NCBI GenBank assembly: GCA_022606425.2
Contig: JAHDVF020001600.1
Location: forward strand, 620,001-684,000
Source of the DNA: Lepidostoma basale
Taxonomy: Eukaryota; Arthropoda; Insecta; Trichoptera; Lepidostomatidae
DNA: 64,000 bases
Direction: 5' to 3'
Under the pieces are notes generated by a model, which had not been told where the DNA came from, searched no databases, and saw nothing but the letters and a program-made list of their open reading frames with translations. This document shows, piece after piece, positions 29,735 to 39,344 of this stretch; the first letter of the stretch is position 1, and each line of letters begins with the position of its first letter. Position numbers and translations under genes: made by a program.

Positions 29735-30075
29735 GATAAAGTAACACAATGGTGTTCTTGTACCGACCTTAATGTAAGGAAGCAACGCATGGAACTGGCA
29801 AAAAAGAAGAATGAAATTAGAAAATATGCAGTTGAAATGAGATCTCTTAGAATAATGTATAAAAACTGTTTATGATGAAGTTTCGAATGAAAATGTAAGA
29901 AGTGAATGCAGTGCAAATGAGTGTTATTTTTATTAATTTATTCACTTGAAATATTATAGTACACATGTTCTAATAAAAACAATTAAACATTCAATTATAA
30001 TAATCCACATACACATCAATATAAGGTTACATTTTGTTTACATATTTATTTAATTCTATTCTAAATTTTATTATT
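29735..30075. mobile_element. RTE-B scrap (+) and Jockey-B 3' UTR (-)
   Basis: 29735-29925: degraded RTE-B (GVLVPTLM to SECSANE). 29926-30075: matches the 3' UTR of Jockey-B at 50665-50810 (ACACATGTTCTAATAAAAAC, ATCCACATACACATCAAT). Confidence 0.65.
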
Positions 30076-30084
30076 ATTTATTTT

Positions 30085-30660
30085 ATTAACTTGGTCATGC
30101 CATATTTTCCTCTGTCTGCGTCGACTCCTTACTCCATTTACATCGTTAACGTATATTTTTTAACCATTTTTTCTCCATCCATGCGCTCCAGATATCCGAA
30201 CTAACGACGCAGCGATCCTTTCATAATACCTTCTTGACTCTACATTCCTTTCTTATATCAGCATTTTAGATTCTATCGAACATCGTTCTAGCACACATTC
30301 GTCTTAGGTATCTCATCTCTGCCGCATTTGAAGACTACAGGGGAAAAACAAGGAATGTCAGTTAAAATTCAAAATAAATGTAATAATGCCATCTAGCGGC
30401 ATTTGTACGTATCTATCCACAGTACAATTTTCATATTAAAAAATCATCTGTGTCATCGACTATGGCCAAATAATCGATTGCTAATTGCTAAGAAATGTAT
30501 AGACTTTGATTAGCTTTATTATCAATTTATTCAAATTAACCTTCTACTGACATTCCTTTTTTTTCCCCTGTAGTCTTCATTTATTCTACTCTCATCCTTC
30601 TTCTGGCACAACTCCATGCTTCGATTCCATACATAAGGGTTGGGATCAGAACTCCATAGC
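30085..30660 (-). mobile_element. RTE-B copy split by a small DNA element
   Basis: 30085-30329 and 30583-30660 are consecutive parts of one minus-strand RTE-B (GCCGCATTT / ATTTATTCTACTCTCATCC). The insert is 30330-30578. Confidence 0.8.
30330..30578. mobile_element. Inverted-repeat element (249 bp), 4-bp duplication ATTT
   Basis: Ends GAAGACTACAGGGGAAAAA and its near-perfect reverse complement (about 32 bp), extending through AAGGAATGTCAGT. The empty RTE-B site GCATTTATTCT shows ATTT duplicated (30326-30329, 30579-30582). The superfamily is uncertain; Chapaev and Sola elements make 4-bp duplications. Confidence 0.75.
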
Positions 30661-30756
30661 GAAAAATTTTTGTTTCCAAATAATTTTGTATATAATATTG
30701 TTTTATTATTTATATCTAAAAGTTTAGAATATTTCAAAGAGAAAACCCAACAATGA

Positions 30757-30800
30757 AGAGGTTAGGTTAGGTTAGTTTAGGTTAGATTAGGTTAGTTTAG
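30757..30800 (+). repeat. Interstitial TTAGG-type telomeric repeat
   Basis: GAGGTTAGGTTAGGTTAG followed by TTTAGGTTAGATTAGGTTAG: about seven units of the insect telomere repeat, partly decayed, well inside a chromosome arm. Confidence 0.8.
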
Positions 30801-30802
30801 CT

Positions 30803-31318
30803 TTGCCTGATTTTTTTTGGTGTTTTTTTGGTGTTTTTTTTGGTGTGTTTTTTTTGGTGTTTTTTTTGGTGTGTTTTTTTGTGTTTTTTTTGGTGTGTTT
30901 TTTTTGGTGTGTTTTTTTTTGTGTGATTTTTTTGGTGTTTTTTTTGGTGTTTTTTTTGGTGTGTTTTTTTTGGTGTGTTTTTTTTGGTGTGTTTTTTTTT
31001 TGGTGTGTTTTTTTGATGTGTTTTTTTTTGGTGTGTTTTTTTTGTGTGATTTTTTTGGTGTTTTTTTTGGTGTTTTTTTTTGTGTTTTTTTTGGTGTTTT
31101 TTTTTGGTGTTTTTTTTGGTGTGTTTTTTTTGGTGTGTTTTTTTTATGTGTTTTTTGTGTTTTTTTTGATTGGTTTTTTTTGGAGTGTTTTTTTTTGTTT
31201 TTTTTTGGTGTGATTTTTTATTTTATTTTTTTTGAGTGTTTTTTTTTGTTTTTTTTTTGGTGTGTTTTTTTTGTGTGTTTTTTTTTGGGGTGTTTTTTAG
31301 ATGTTTTTTTTTTGGTGA
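30803..31318 (+). repeat. T/G-only minisatellite (about 515 bp)
   Basis: Units of 11-14 bases such as GGTGTTTTTTT and GGTGTGTTTTTTT, with almost no A or C on the plus strand. The Phe/Val/Cys-rich open frames that cross it (up to 171 codons) are by-products of composition, not genes. Confidence 0.9.
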
Positions 31319-31671
31319 AAATCCAGCTCTGAAGAGTTTAGTTGCATCAGATGAACCTTAGATACCTGACCCAATCCATCAAATATGTATAATTATTATT
31401 AATTAATAAATAATTATCTACCAAAATGTTTAAAAACACAATCAGAAGTGCGATAGCAATATTATCAGTATGTTTTTAAAACAGTGTAAATGGATACTTT
31501 TGGCAAATAATGAAAAAAGATTATTCTTGTATCTTGATATACTAGAGTCATAAAGTAGGTTAAACCTAAATAACTTTCTGGGGTATAATACGTTTTGTTT
31601 AACTTTTTGCTTTGTGTGCTTAAAAAAGTCCGCAAATCACGGTGCTGGATTATCCCTGCACATTTCTTCTT
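31319..31671. other. AT-rich DNA, nothing recognised
   Basis: No supported feature. Confidence 0.5.
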
Positions 31672-32143
31672 CTTCTTCTTCAAGTGCCCTGTCGGGTCCC
31701 CCCAACGTTGGCGATCACCTCAGCGAACCTCTCCCTGTCCTGCGCCGCTCGGAACAGCTCTTTCATACTTCGGATGCCGGTCCATTCCCTCACGTTTCGC
31801 AGCCAGGACATCTGTCTTGTCATCATCCTCGGCGTCTCTCAATTTTCCCCTCCAATATCAGTTAGAGAAGGTGGTACTTTTCCCCGTGCAGTTTCGAACC
31901 TTGATAGTTGATAACCTTCGTGTACGACCTTCGTGGCCGAGTGGTAAGTGCATTGACTACCACCCCGAAGGTCCCGGGTTCGATTCCCGGCGAGGGCAGT
32001 GTGATTGTCACACTGTGTTTGGTCTGGTGTAGAATTCACGGGACAATAAAATGGCGATAGATTAGCTACCTATCACATGTCACGAGAATCACTATGATAG
32101 CTATTTGGCTCTTGCTGTCATGATGTAAAGAGCGATTTAACAA

Positions 32144-32177
<34 letters not shown>

Positions 32178-32530
32178 GCTCTCTGTCAACTCTAGCTCGC
32201 CTCAGGACTTCGGTTTAAGTAACCATGTCTGTCTTGGGAGTTCTGAGCATTCGGCGTGTAGCCACAATTCGAATTCATTGAGTTGACTTTTAAGGGTTAC
32301 GTTTTACACCCGTACAACAAAACGGACCACACATAGCAATTGATCATTCTCTGGCGGAGTTTCAAATTTATGTTATCATCGTAGAAGAGTAATTTCATTT
32401 TATTAAACGTAGCTCTTGCTGCCTCAATTCTGCATTATCTCTACATCTGGGTCCAGAGATTGCGTTAGTATGTTGCCGAGGTATTTAAATTTTTCCACCC
32501 TTTCAACGTTACGGCCGTTGAAATGCACAA
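31672..32530 (-). mobile_element. RTE-A 3' copy split by SINE1
   Basis: 31672-31912 begins CTTCTTCTTCTTCAAGTGCC (reverse of the GAAGAA tail) and covers the codons for GGT back to LRGEK. 32175-32530 continues with the upstream codons (ELL..., LKLRQRMI region). SINE1 sits between. Confidence 0.8.
31926..32174 (+). mobile_element. SINE1, complete, nested in RTE-A
   Basis: Head GACCTTCGTGGCCGAGTGGT, box B GGGTTCGATTCCCGG, full body, GGCTCTTGCTGTCATGATG, and an (AAT)n tail (32142-32174). Best full-length example of SINE1 here. Confidence 0.9.
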
Positions 32531-33189
32531 CTAAAAATTAAAAAAAATATAATTTATTAATTATTAATGTTGTTATATCAAATTTCTTGGTAGAAATTTT
32601 ATTGTAAATATTGAAAACAAAAATAAAAATGTATTTATTTAGTATATAAAGTCGAACTCGGTTACTACGATCACGGAAATAGCGAAATCTCGGATGTAAC
32701 GAGGAAACATTCATTCACATTTTAGTTTAGGTTTTCTCTATACTAACATTTATTCACTTTTATAACGAACTACTTATCTCTGGATGCGGCACTCATTTCT
32801 ACGGCATATATCCGACTTTTCAGACAGAAATTTTCGAATTAATTATTTTATATGGAGTATTACATCATTGTTAAAGAAACAATAAATAGATAATTTTTTT
32901 TTAAATGGTCGTTTTAGGGTTCACAAAAACATGATAGTTATCTCACGTATGTGTGAGATTTGGTGTAAAATTATAGACAAATCATTTTGTGTCAAAAATT
33001 TAATACAATTATCGCGTAAATACGACCGCTGAAAAGAAAATAACATAATTATTAATGTATATTAAATTATAAACGTTATATTACAGTGTTTTATGATTTA
33101 TTGACTTCACGCTTTGCATCGTAAAAGGTAAGATTGTTTATCATAAAATCATTTCTATAATCTGTTTATTTATTTATTTTGTTATTGGG
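32531..33189. other. AT-rich DNA with DNA-element scraps
   Basis: 32650-32710 (ACTCGGTTACTACGATCACG, CTCGGATGTAACGAGG) resembles the end of a pogo/Tigger-like element. 32825-32890 is the outer part of repeat M1 (ATGGAGTATTACATCATTG). The rest is unassigned. Confidence 0.35.
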
Positions 33190-33550
33190 AAGAATCGGAC
33201 TTGGACTTAGATCTTTGGGGTGTGGTGGTGAGAGTCGAAGTTGGTGGTGAGAGTTGAACACACGTGGACGTTTAAGGTGGATCACAGGTAACACTACGTT
33301 AACGGTATGATGTACTCGTGATGGAGCGTGGCTGGATGTCGATAGCAGCGGGGTGGAGTCCGGGTGGTGAGCCGTAGAGCCGTGATGGCTCGCTGGGCGG
33401 TAGCGTCGGTTGGCTGGAGCGAAGGGTCGTCGAAGGTTTCGTGACGTAGCCGTGTAAACTGATGTGTACTCGGGAGGAAGGTCGGAGGTTTCTCGTACGT
33501 AGACTTGTTAGTGGAGACTCGTGTCGTTTAGAGATCGCGATCGTTTAATA
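33190..33550. promoter_or_regulatory. GC- and CpG-rich block upstream of the transporter
   Basis: About 360 bp with many CG dinucleotides, standing out sharply from AT-rich surroundings and ending about 140 bp before the first coding exon of the ABCC gene. It could hold the promoter or a non-coding first exon (CACAGGTAAC near 33282 is donor-like). It could also be an LTR. I found no frame and no repeat partner. Confidence 0.3.
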
Positions 33551-33557
33551 AAATATG

Positions 33558-33657
33558 TAGGAAGCTAGAGAGATGTGTCAGGATAGGGTAGTGTGGCGGT
33601 CTATTCTCTCTGCCTACCATTGCGGTGAAATGGCGTGATGGTTTGTTGCTGTTAATA
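33558..33657 (+). mobile_element. RTE-B 3' stub (TTG tail)
   Basis: AGGAAGCTAGAGAGATGTGT to GGCGTGATGGTTTGTTGCTG. It ends 35 bp before the first coding exon of the transporter. Confidence 0.8.
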
Positions 33658-33692
33658 AATAATAATTTAATAATTTATAAATTTCTTTTCAG

Positions 33693-33807
33693 ATCTCATA
33701 CCAGGAACAGAGAAATTTTGATTCAAGATGGATCCGGGATTCTATAATCATAACAGAGAAAAGAGTCCAAGAAAGGGGGCTAATTGGATATCAATTTTTA
33801 CATTTTG
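33693..33807 (+). CDS. ABCC4-like: ABCC4-like exon 1 (start codon)
   Basis: Acceptor TTTCTTTTCAG before 33693; the coding part starts at ATG 33728 and ends at donor TTTTG|GTAAGG (codon split TG|G). It encodes residues 1-26, MDPGFYNHNREKSPRKGANW followed by ISIFTF. The R/K-KGAN-P/W motif followed by an FFW segment is the usual N-terminus of MRP4-like proteins, which supports this start. 33693-33727 is 5' UTR, so at least one upstream non-coding exon is expected. Confidence 0.88.
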
Positions 33808-33939
33808 GTAAGGTTTTTAACTGAAGCTTTTTTTCTCGCCATAAAAGACTTGAAATAGGTGAAGAGTATGCATGTATTTAACACATAATATTATTTAATG
33901 CAAACTGTACAAAAGGCATGTATTTTTCTTCACATCACA

Positions 33940-34036
33940 CTAGTATGACACTACTTGTCAAAAACAAGTTTTCGTCTAGTGTTACTTCATAAATACTAGT
34001 ATGATATACTAATATAAATGAACTTGATTAATATAT
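33940..34036 (-). repeat. Minisatellite unit in reverse orientation
   Basis: Reverse complement of this stretch gives CATACTAGTATTTATGAAGT, AACACTAGACG, i.e. the same unit as the array at 34620-35335 but inverted. An RTE-A copy separates the two. Confidence 0.6.
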
Positions 34037-34617
34037 CATGCTTCTTCTTCTTTTTCATATGTCGGGTCCCCTCGACATCGACTGTAACTTGAGCGTGCAT
34101 ATTCTTGTTTTGCGCAGTTCTAAGTAGTGTCTCGACTGTTCTAATCACAGTCCGGTCACGAATGTTCCGGAGCTAAGGGATTCGTCTTCTCCCCACACCT
34201 CAACGACCTTCCATTTTGCCCCTAATGAGCAAATGCAGAAGCTCGTACTTTTCTCCTCTAAGCACATGACCTAGGTAGGACACCTTCCGGACCTTTATAT
34301 GAGTCAGCAATTGTCTATCTATTCTTGCTTTTTTTAGCACAACAATTTTTCTAACCATTTCGGTCCATGGAATGCTTAGAATTCTACGATGTATCCATAT
34401 CTCGAATGCCTCTAGCCTATTCATAGTTCTGATTTTGAGGGTCCATGACTCCACTCTGTACAAAAGTACTGCCCAAACATAAATCTTTGTCGGAGTTTCA
34501 AATTAAGATTATCGTCGCAGAAGACCTTTCTCATTTAATTGAATGCTGCACGTGCTGCCTCTATTCTGCATCTAATTTCAATGTCTGGATCAATGTAATC
34601 AAATAGAACAATACCGA
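34037..34617 (-). mobile_element. RTE-A 3' copy (intron 1)
   Basis: Starts CTTCTTCTTCTTTTTCATAT. The minus frame 34200-34463 gives YRVESWTLKIRTMNRLEAFE, then RKIVVLKKARIDRQL and KVSYLGHVLRGEKYELL. It extends to the LKLRQRM region near 34617. Confidence 0.8.
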
Positions 34618-34619
34618 GT

Positions 34620-35335
34620 TGTTCAAATGTACTATCATACTAGTATTTCTAAAGTGACACTAGACTAAATTGAAAATGATTAACATGTCATACTAGTGTT
34701 TGTAAAGAGACAATTAACCAAATATAAAGTGATTAACATGTCATACTAGTATTTCTAAAGTGACACTAGACTATCGAAATTGATTAACATGTCATACTAG
34801 TGTTTATAAAGAGACAATAAACTAAATATAAAATGATTAACATATCATAATAGTATTTCTAAAGTGACACTAGACTAAATTGAAAATGATGAAACATGTC
34901 ATACTAGTGTTTATAAAGAGACACTATACTAAATATTTAATGTTTAACGTATCATACTAGTATTAATTGGAAAATAATGAAACATCTCATACTAGTGTTT
35001 ATAAAGAGACAATAGACTAAATATGAAATGATTAACATGTCATACTAGTATTTCTAAAGTCACACTAGACTAAATAGAAAATGATTAACATGTCATACTA
35101 GTTGAGGTATTAGTTTTGTAAAACTCCATTATTAATTTAAAACAGTAAACACGATTGCTTAGTAGTTTTACTTGGATTTAATTTATATAAATTCATTCCA
35201 AGTAAAACCACTAAATAATCGTGTTTACTATTATAAATATCATACTAGTGTTTATATAGAGACACTACACTAAATATAAAATGATGAATATATCATACTA
35301 GTATTTATAAAGTGACACTAGACTAAATAAAAATA
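34620..35335 (+). repeat. Dimeric minisatellite, 52/53-bp units (intron 1)
   Basis: At least ten units carry CATACTAGT. Two forms tend to alternate: one with ATTTCTAAAGTGACACTAGAC and one with GTTTATAAAGAGACAATAGAC, each followed by ATGATTAACATGT. Unit starts 34637, 34689, 34742, 34793, 34846. The pair makes a repeat of about 105 bp. Confidence 0.85.
35101..35236. mobile_element. Palindromic small element inside the minisatellite
   Basis: AGTAAACACGATTGCTTAGT with GTTTTACTTGGATTTAATTT and their inverted partner (CCAAGTAAAACCACTAAATA, ATCGTGTTTACT). The array repeats on both sides. A partial copy is at 12112-12202. Confidence 0.7.
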
Positions 35336-35394
35336 AAAAGTTCAAAAATCAAATCTTTCAAACTCCGGAAAAGTTATCAACGACGCTGCCAGCA

Positions 35395-36098
35395 GAATTC
35401 TAATCCCTTATTTACCTACATTTCTGCTTTGAAGTAAATCATGGAAATAGCAAAATAATGATAAAGAATAAATGCGTTAGAAATGGTATCACTTAGATTA
35501 ATGTGTGTTGGTCTTTATATGATGAAAGTTAATGCAAATATAATACAATAAGTTAATGAAGAACGAACCAAAGTGTTATGAACAAAATAATAAAAGGATT
35601 GTTAAGATGGTTTGGACACATGGAAACAATGAATGAATATTGAGTCATGAAGAAAGATTATGATAAGCAAGAAATAGAGGAAGACCGGGACATGATCAAA
35701 TCAATCAAATTGAAAATATGGGATTAAATCTAGAGTCGCAGAAATTGACGTGCGTGCATGACACGATTTAAGAATGTTGAATTGTCTAGAGAAAGTAGTC
35801 AAGAAGGAACCGTGTGGCGCTCCATCCTTTTACCCTAGCTGTGGTGGTAAACCTAAACATTAGAATTTCAAGATATGTATACTGATCAAGAAATAGAGGA
35901 AGACCGAGGAAAATGCGGCACGATCAAATTAATCAAATATAAAAATTATACACGGTGGAGTCGGAGAAATCGATGTGCGTGCATGACACGATGTATGAAT
36001 GTAGAGGAATCGGAATAAGTACACCAAGAAAGAAGAGTGTAGTGATCCATTCTTTCTGCCTACCCCTTCGAAGAGACGGCGTGATAGTTAGTTGGTTA
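35395..36098 (+). mobile_element. RTE-B copies, degraded (intron 1)
   Basis: 35410-35850 and 35875-36098 are two overlapping 3' copies (RWFGHMETMNEY; RHDQINQI, CMNVEESE, then GACGGCGTGATAGTTAGTTG). Confidence 0.7.
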
Positions 36099-36755
36099 GA
36101 TCAAGGGATTCAATTCTGCTGGAAGCGCGTTGTTTATGTAGTAAATGATTTTTTTAAATGTTTATATATTTTTTTATATAAATGTATTTTTTTTGTTTTG
36201 TTTTTTTTATTGTATGTATCAACAGGGCGAGGAAAGAGTGAAACAGAAATGTATCATTCCGTCTCTTATCTTCAAGAAATCGCGTAAGTATGTGAAAAGC
36301 GCTTGGCTTCCAAAGATCTTCAATTTCATTACTATAACCTAAGTTATTAATCACGAAATACATCGATTTGAAATAAGGCATCCCATCCCTAGACTTTAAC
36401 CTTCATTTACCGGTACTGTGTATCTTGTACGCATTTCACAATTCAACGCAAATTATATTTTATATCGAAAATCGGAGACAAATCATGGTATTAATTACTG
36501 CCAATATAAATACATATATCAACTAAAGCAAATATGTATATTAAATTTCTATTGTTAGCCCTCATTTATGTAGGTGAAGCTTGGAATTGGCAGAAGGTGG
36601 TTAACGAAAATTAACGTGATTTTGTGCGTCAGATGCGTTTTTGATTTAGGTTTTGGAGAAAAATTCCAGTAGGTATTTGGAATTAACGTAAAGGTTTTGC
36701 ATTGTGACATTATTGGTGTCACGAAATGCTTTGATATTACTGAGAGTGTATCAAA
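36099..36755. other. AT-rich intron, nothing recognised
   Basis: Low-complexity T-rich tract at 36145-36215. No exon or element supported. Confidence 0.45.
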
Positions 36756-36759
36756 AATC

Positions 36760-37562
36760 ATTTGACTTGCATACCTCATACATTCTCGACACCAAGACTT
36801 TTAATTGATTCAATGATGAATGTCGGAAAGTCAAAGGTGATGATTTTTGAAAGGGAAGAGCAAATGACAGTTAGTAATATAAGTATGAACGAAGAGAACT
36901 TGGAACAGGTGAGGGAATTTGTGTATTTAGGTAGCACGTTCATAGCAGATGGCCGAACAGATAGTGACGTCGAAAGAAGGGTTGGTGCGGGTAACAAAGT
37001 GAATGGAGCTTTAAGAATAGTGGAAACAAGAATCTATCAATGCCGTTCAGAATGGAGTTCTGGTCCAATCCCTAATGTATGGAAGCGAAGCATGGAACTG
37101 GCAGAAGAAGGGTGAAAGCAGAATAAATGCGGTAGAGATGAGGTCCCTAAGACGTATGTGTGGTAGAACGATATACGACAGAATCTCAAAAGCTGATATA
37201 AGAAAGGAATGTAGAGCGGAAGAAGGTATTATGAACAAAATTATGAAAGGATCGCTGCGTTGGTTCGGACATATGGAACGCATGGATGGAGAAAGAATGG
37301 TTAAGAAAGTATACGTTTATGATGTAAATGGGGTACGAAGTCGAGGCAGACCGAGGAAAACATGGCATGACCAAATTTATCAAATTTTAAAGGTTGGTCA
37401 TGTTAGAAGTCGGAGGAATCGACGTGCGTGTATGACTCGTTGTATGAATGTGGAGGAAGCTAGAGAGGTTTGCCAGGATAGATTAGTGTGGCGGTCCATT
37501 CTCTCTGCCAACCCCTGTGGGGAAACGGCGTGATGGTTTGTTTGTTTGTTTTGTGTATCAAA
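36760..37562 (+). mobile_element. RTE-B, one of the best copies (TTTG tail)
   Basis: Two overlapping frames (36762-37115 and 37075-37533) read LEQVREFVYLGSTFIADGRT, ERRVGAGNKVNGALRIV, then MYGSEAWNWQKKGESRINAV, EMRSLRRMCGRTIYDRISKA, GSLRWFGHMERMDGERMVKK, TRCMNVEEAREVCQDRLVWR and SILSANPCGETA before the stop. One frameshift near 37070. Tail GTTTGTTTGTTTTG. Confidence 0.88.
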
Positions 37563-37739
37563 AATGTGAATATTCGGTTACCTTGGCTGATCGAACGTCA
37601 TGTGAAGTATGTAAACATCAAATATTGATAATGTATGTAATTGAAGTGATCTTCAGATGAATGTATCCAATCTGTGAATGCATCCAATAGAAATGGAATT
37701 TGAGAAGAGAAAAATCAAACAAATATTAGAAGGAAACGT

Positions 37740-38378
37740 GAACATTATGCATATAAATTATTACTTCGGCGAGTTTCATATACAGCTCGAAAAACACATT
37801 CTTTGTATGTAATGTAAAACATCTTTTCTTATCAAATACTCTCTAATTTTGGTATATTTTTGATGAACGTATATAAGTTAATAGAAGTTTAATTGGAGAA
37901 AATAGAAATCCAACAAATATTGGAAGGAATGTTGAACACTATGCATAGTAATCATAACTTCAAAGAGTTTTATTATATATACAGTTCGAAAAACGCATTC
38001 TCTGTATGAAATGGAAAAAAAACCTAATCAAATAGATTCTCTAATTCTTGTATTTTGATGAATTTGTACAAATCACTAAAAAGATAGGCGAAAACTATAA
38101 TTTGTAAAGAAATCATATCTTCAACGACTTTTATATACAGCTTGAAAAACACTTTCTTTGTATGAAATGTAATAAATAATCTAAATGATTCTACAAATCT
38201 TGTATCTTTGGCAAATGTATCTACGGTTACTTTTAAAATTAAGAAAAAGTTGATCACTGTGCATAGAAATCATCACTCCAGCGAGTTATATGTACAGTTC
38301 GAAAAACACGTTATTTGTACGAAATGCAAAAAACACCTAATCAAAATGACTCTCTAATACTGGTATCTTTTGAATCAG
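37740..38378 (+). repeat. Degenerate tandem repeat ending at the exon 2 acceptor
   Basis: Four units of about 156-198 bp, each with TATACAGCTCGAAAAACAC and TTTGTATGAAATG (anchors near 37788, 37986, 38142, 38300), then CTCTAATNCTTGTATCTTTT. The last unit runs directly into TGAATCAG|G of exon 2. Confidence 0.7.
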
Positions 38379-38618
38379 GTGGTTAAGAAGCCTTTTCGTA
38401 AAAGGTCTTAAAAGGTCTATTGAGCTAGACGATCTGTACGCTCCACTGGATTCCCACGTGGCTGGGACCCTGGGAGACAAGTATCAGAGGACATGGGATG
38501 AACAGTTGAAGAAGTTTCCTCAAAAATCACCTTCTCTGCTGTCCATTTTGTTTAAATTTCACGGGACCAAGTTTGCGATCATAAATGTCATATTTGTGGT
38601 CACGCAAATCACCTTTAG
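38379..38618 (+). CDS. ABCC4-like: ABCC4-like exon 2
   Basis: Acceptor TTTTGAATCAG, donor TTTAG|GTAAGA. It codes residues 27-106: WLRSLFVKGLKRSIELDDLY, then PLDSHVAGTLGDKYQRTWDE, then PSLLSILFKFHG and the start of the first transmembrane helix (FAIINVIFVVTQITF). W-x-x-P/S-L-F-x-K-G and ELDDLY...LGD are family hallmarks. It has no early Met, so ATG-based ORF searches miss it. Its upstream side is a tandem repeat (37740-38378). Confidence 0.93.
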
Positions 38619-38639
38619 GTAAGACTGAGTTTATTTTAT

Positions 38640-39344
38640 TACAAAATGTACATTGTCTGTCTTACATAATCAAAATTCATCTAACATATAATGTATAATA
38701 TAGTCCTACACAATAGGTACATAAATAAATAGTGAAAATTCTGTCTGTGAGTCTATCGGTTCTATCAATGTCGTCTTGAAAGTATTTACCAGGCCGTAAG
38801 CACATAGACAATATTTGCAATATGGCGCTTTTCTGGGCCGTTAGTATGTGACTCGTGCCGTGATATTTTATTTTTATTATAAATGTAAAATTAACTGAAA
38901 ATACGACTACGATCGTATTATTATTTCTTATATACGTGTTCAAATATTTTTAAATATAATACATTTGTGTTTCCGCAGTGCCGGTATGTCAATTTTATTC
39001 TGTCTAACCTCTCCTCGTGCCGAACCATTTGTAAAGTATTTATATGCATTTCCTTCAGTGTGTTCACTTTATAAAAGTACTAGTAATAAATTGAACACAC
39101 ATTGAATTGTATAACATAGTTTGTGTACAACTTGTTATACAATTCAATAAAATGTTCAAAATATACATTCGATATAACCTCAAAAATCATAATAAATTAT
39201 CTTCAAAATTTGCAATACATGAAGCTAAAAATTCATAATAATAATGTATAATGCAATAATATCGTTAAAAATGTTTTTGTTTATTAATTGTTTCGAAAAA
39301 TTCGGGTTCTTTTCACCAAAATTGTTTGACATTTGACAGTCGTC
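38640..39344. other. Intron 2, left part
   Basis: 38720-38880 carries the dispersed repeat AAGCACATAGACAATATTTG ... GGGCCGTTAG also seen at 7377 and partly 6048. The rest is AT-rich with a TATACAATTCAATA inverted motif near 39100-39145 and nothing else. Confidence 0.4.

Noticed and set aside
30757..30800. Chromosome end
   Set aside because: Only about seven worn TTAGG units with long unrelated sequence, including a gene, on both sides.
30803..31332. Open frames of 136 and 171 codons rich in Phe, Val and Cys
   Set aside because: They arise only because the T/G repeat has no A and so no stops; the peptide is pure repeat.
31926..32000. tRNA gene
   Set aside because: Box A and B are good, but the same head is followed by the same non-tRNA body in seven places; it is SINE1.
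34620..35335. CRISPR-like array
   Set aside because: The whole 52/53-bp unit is repeated with no spacers; a minisatellite.
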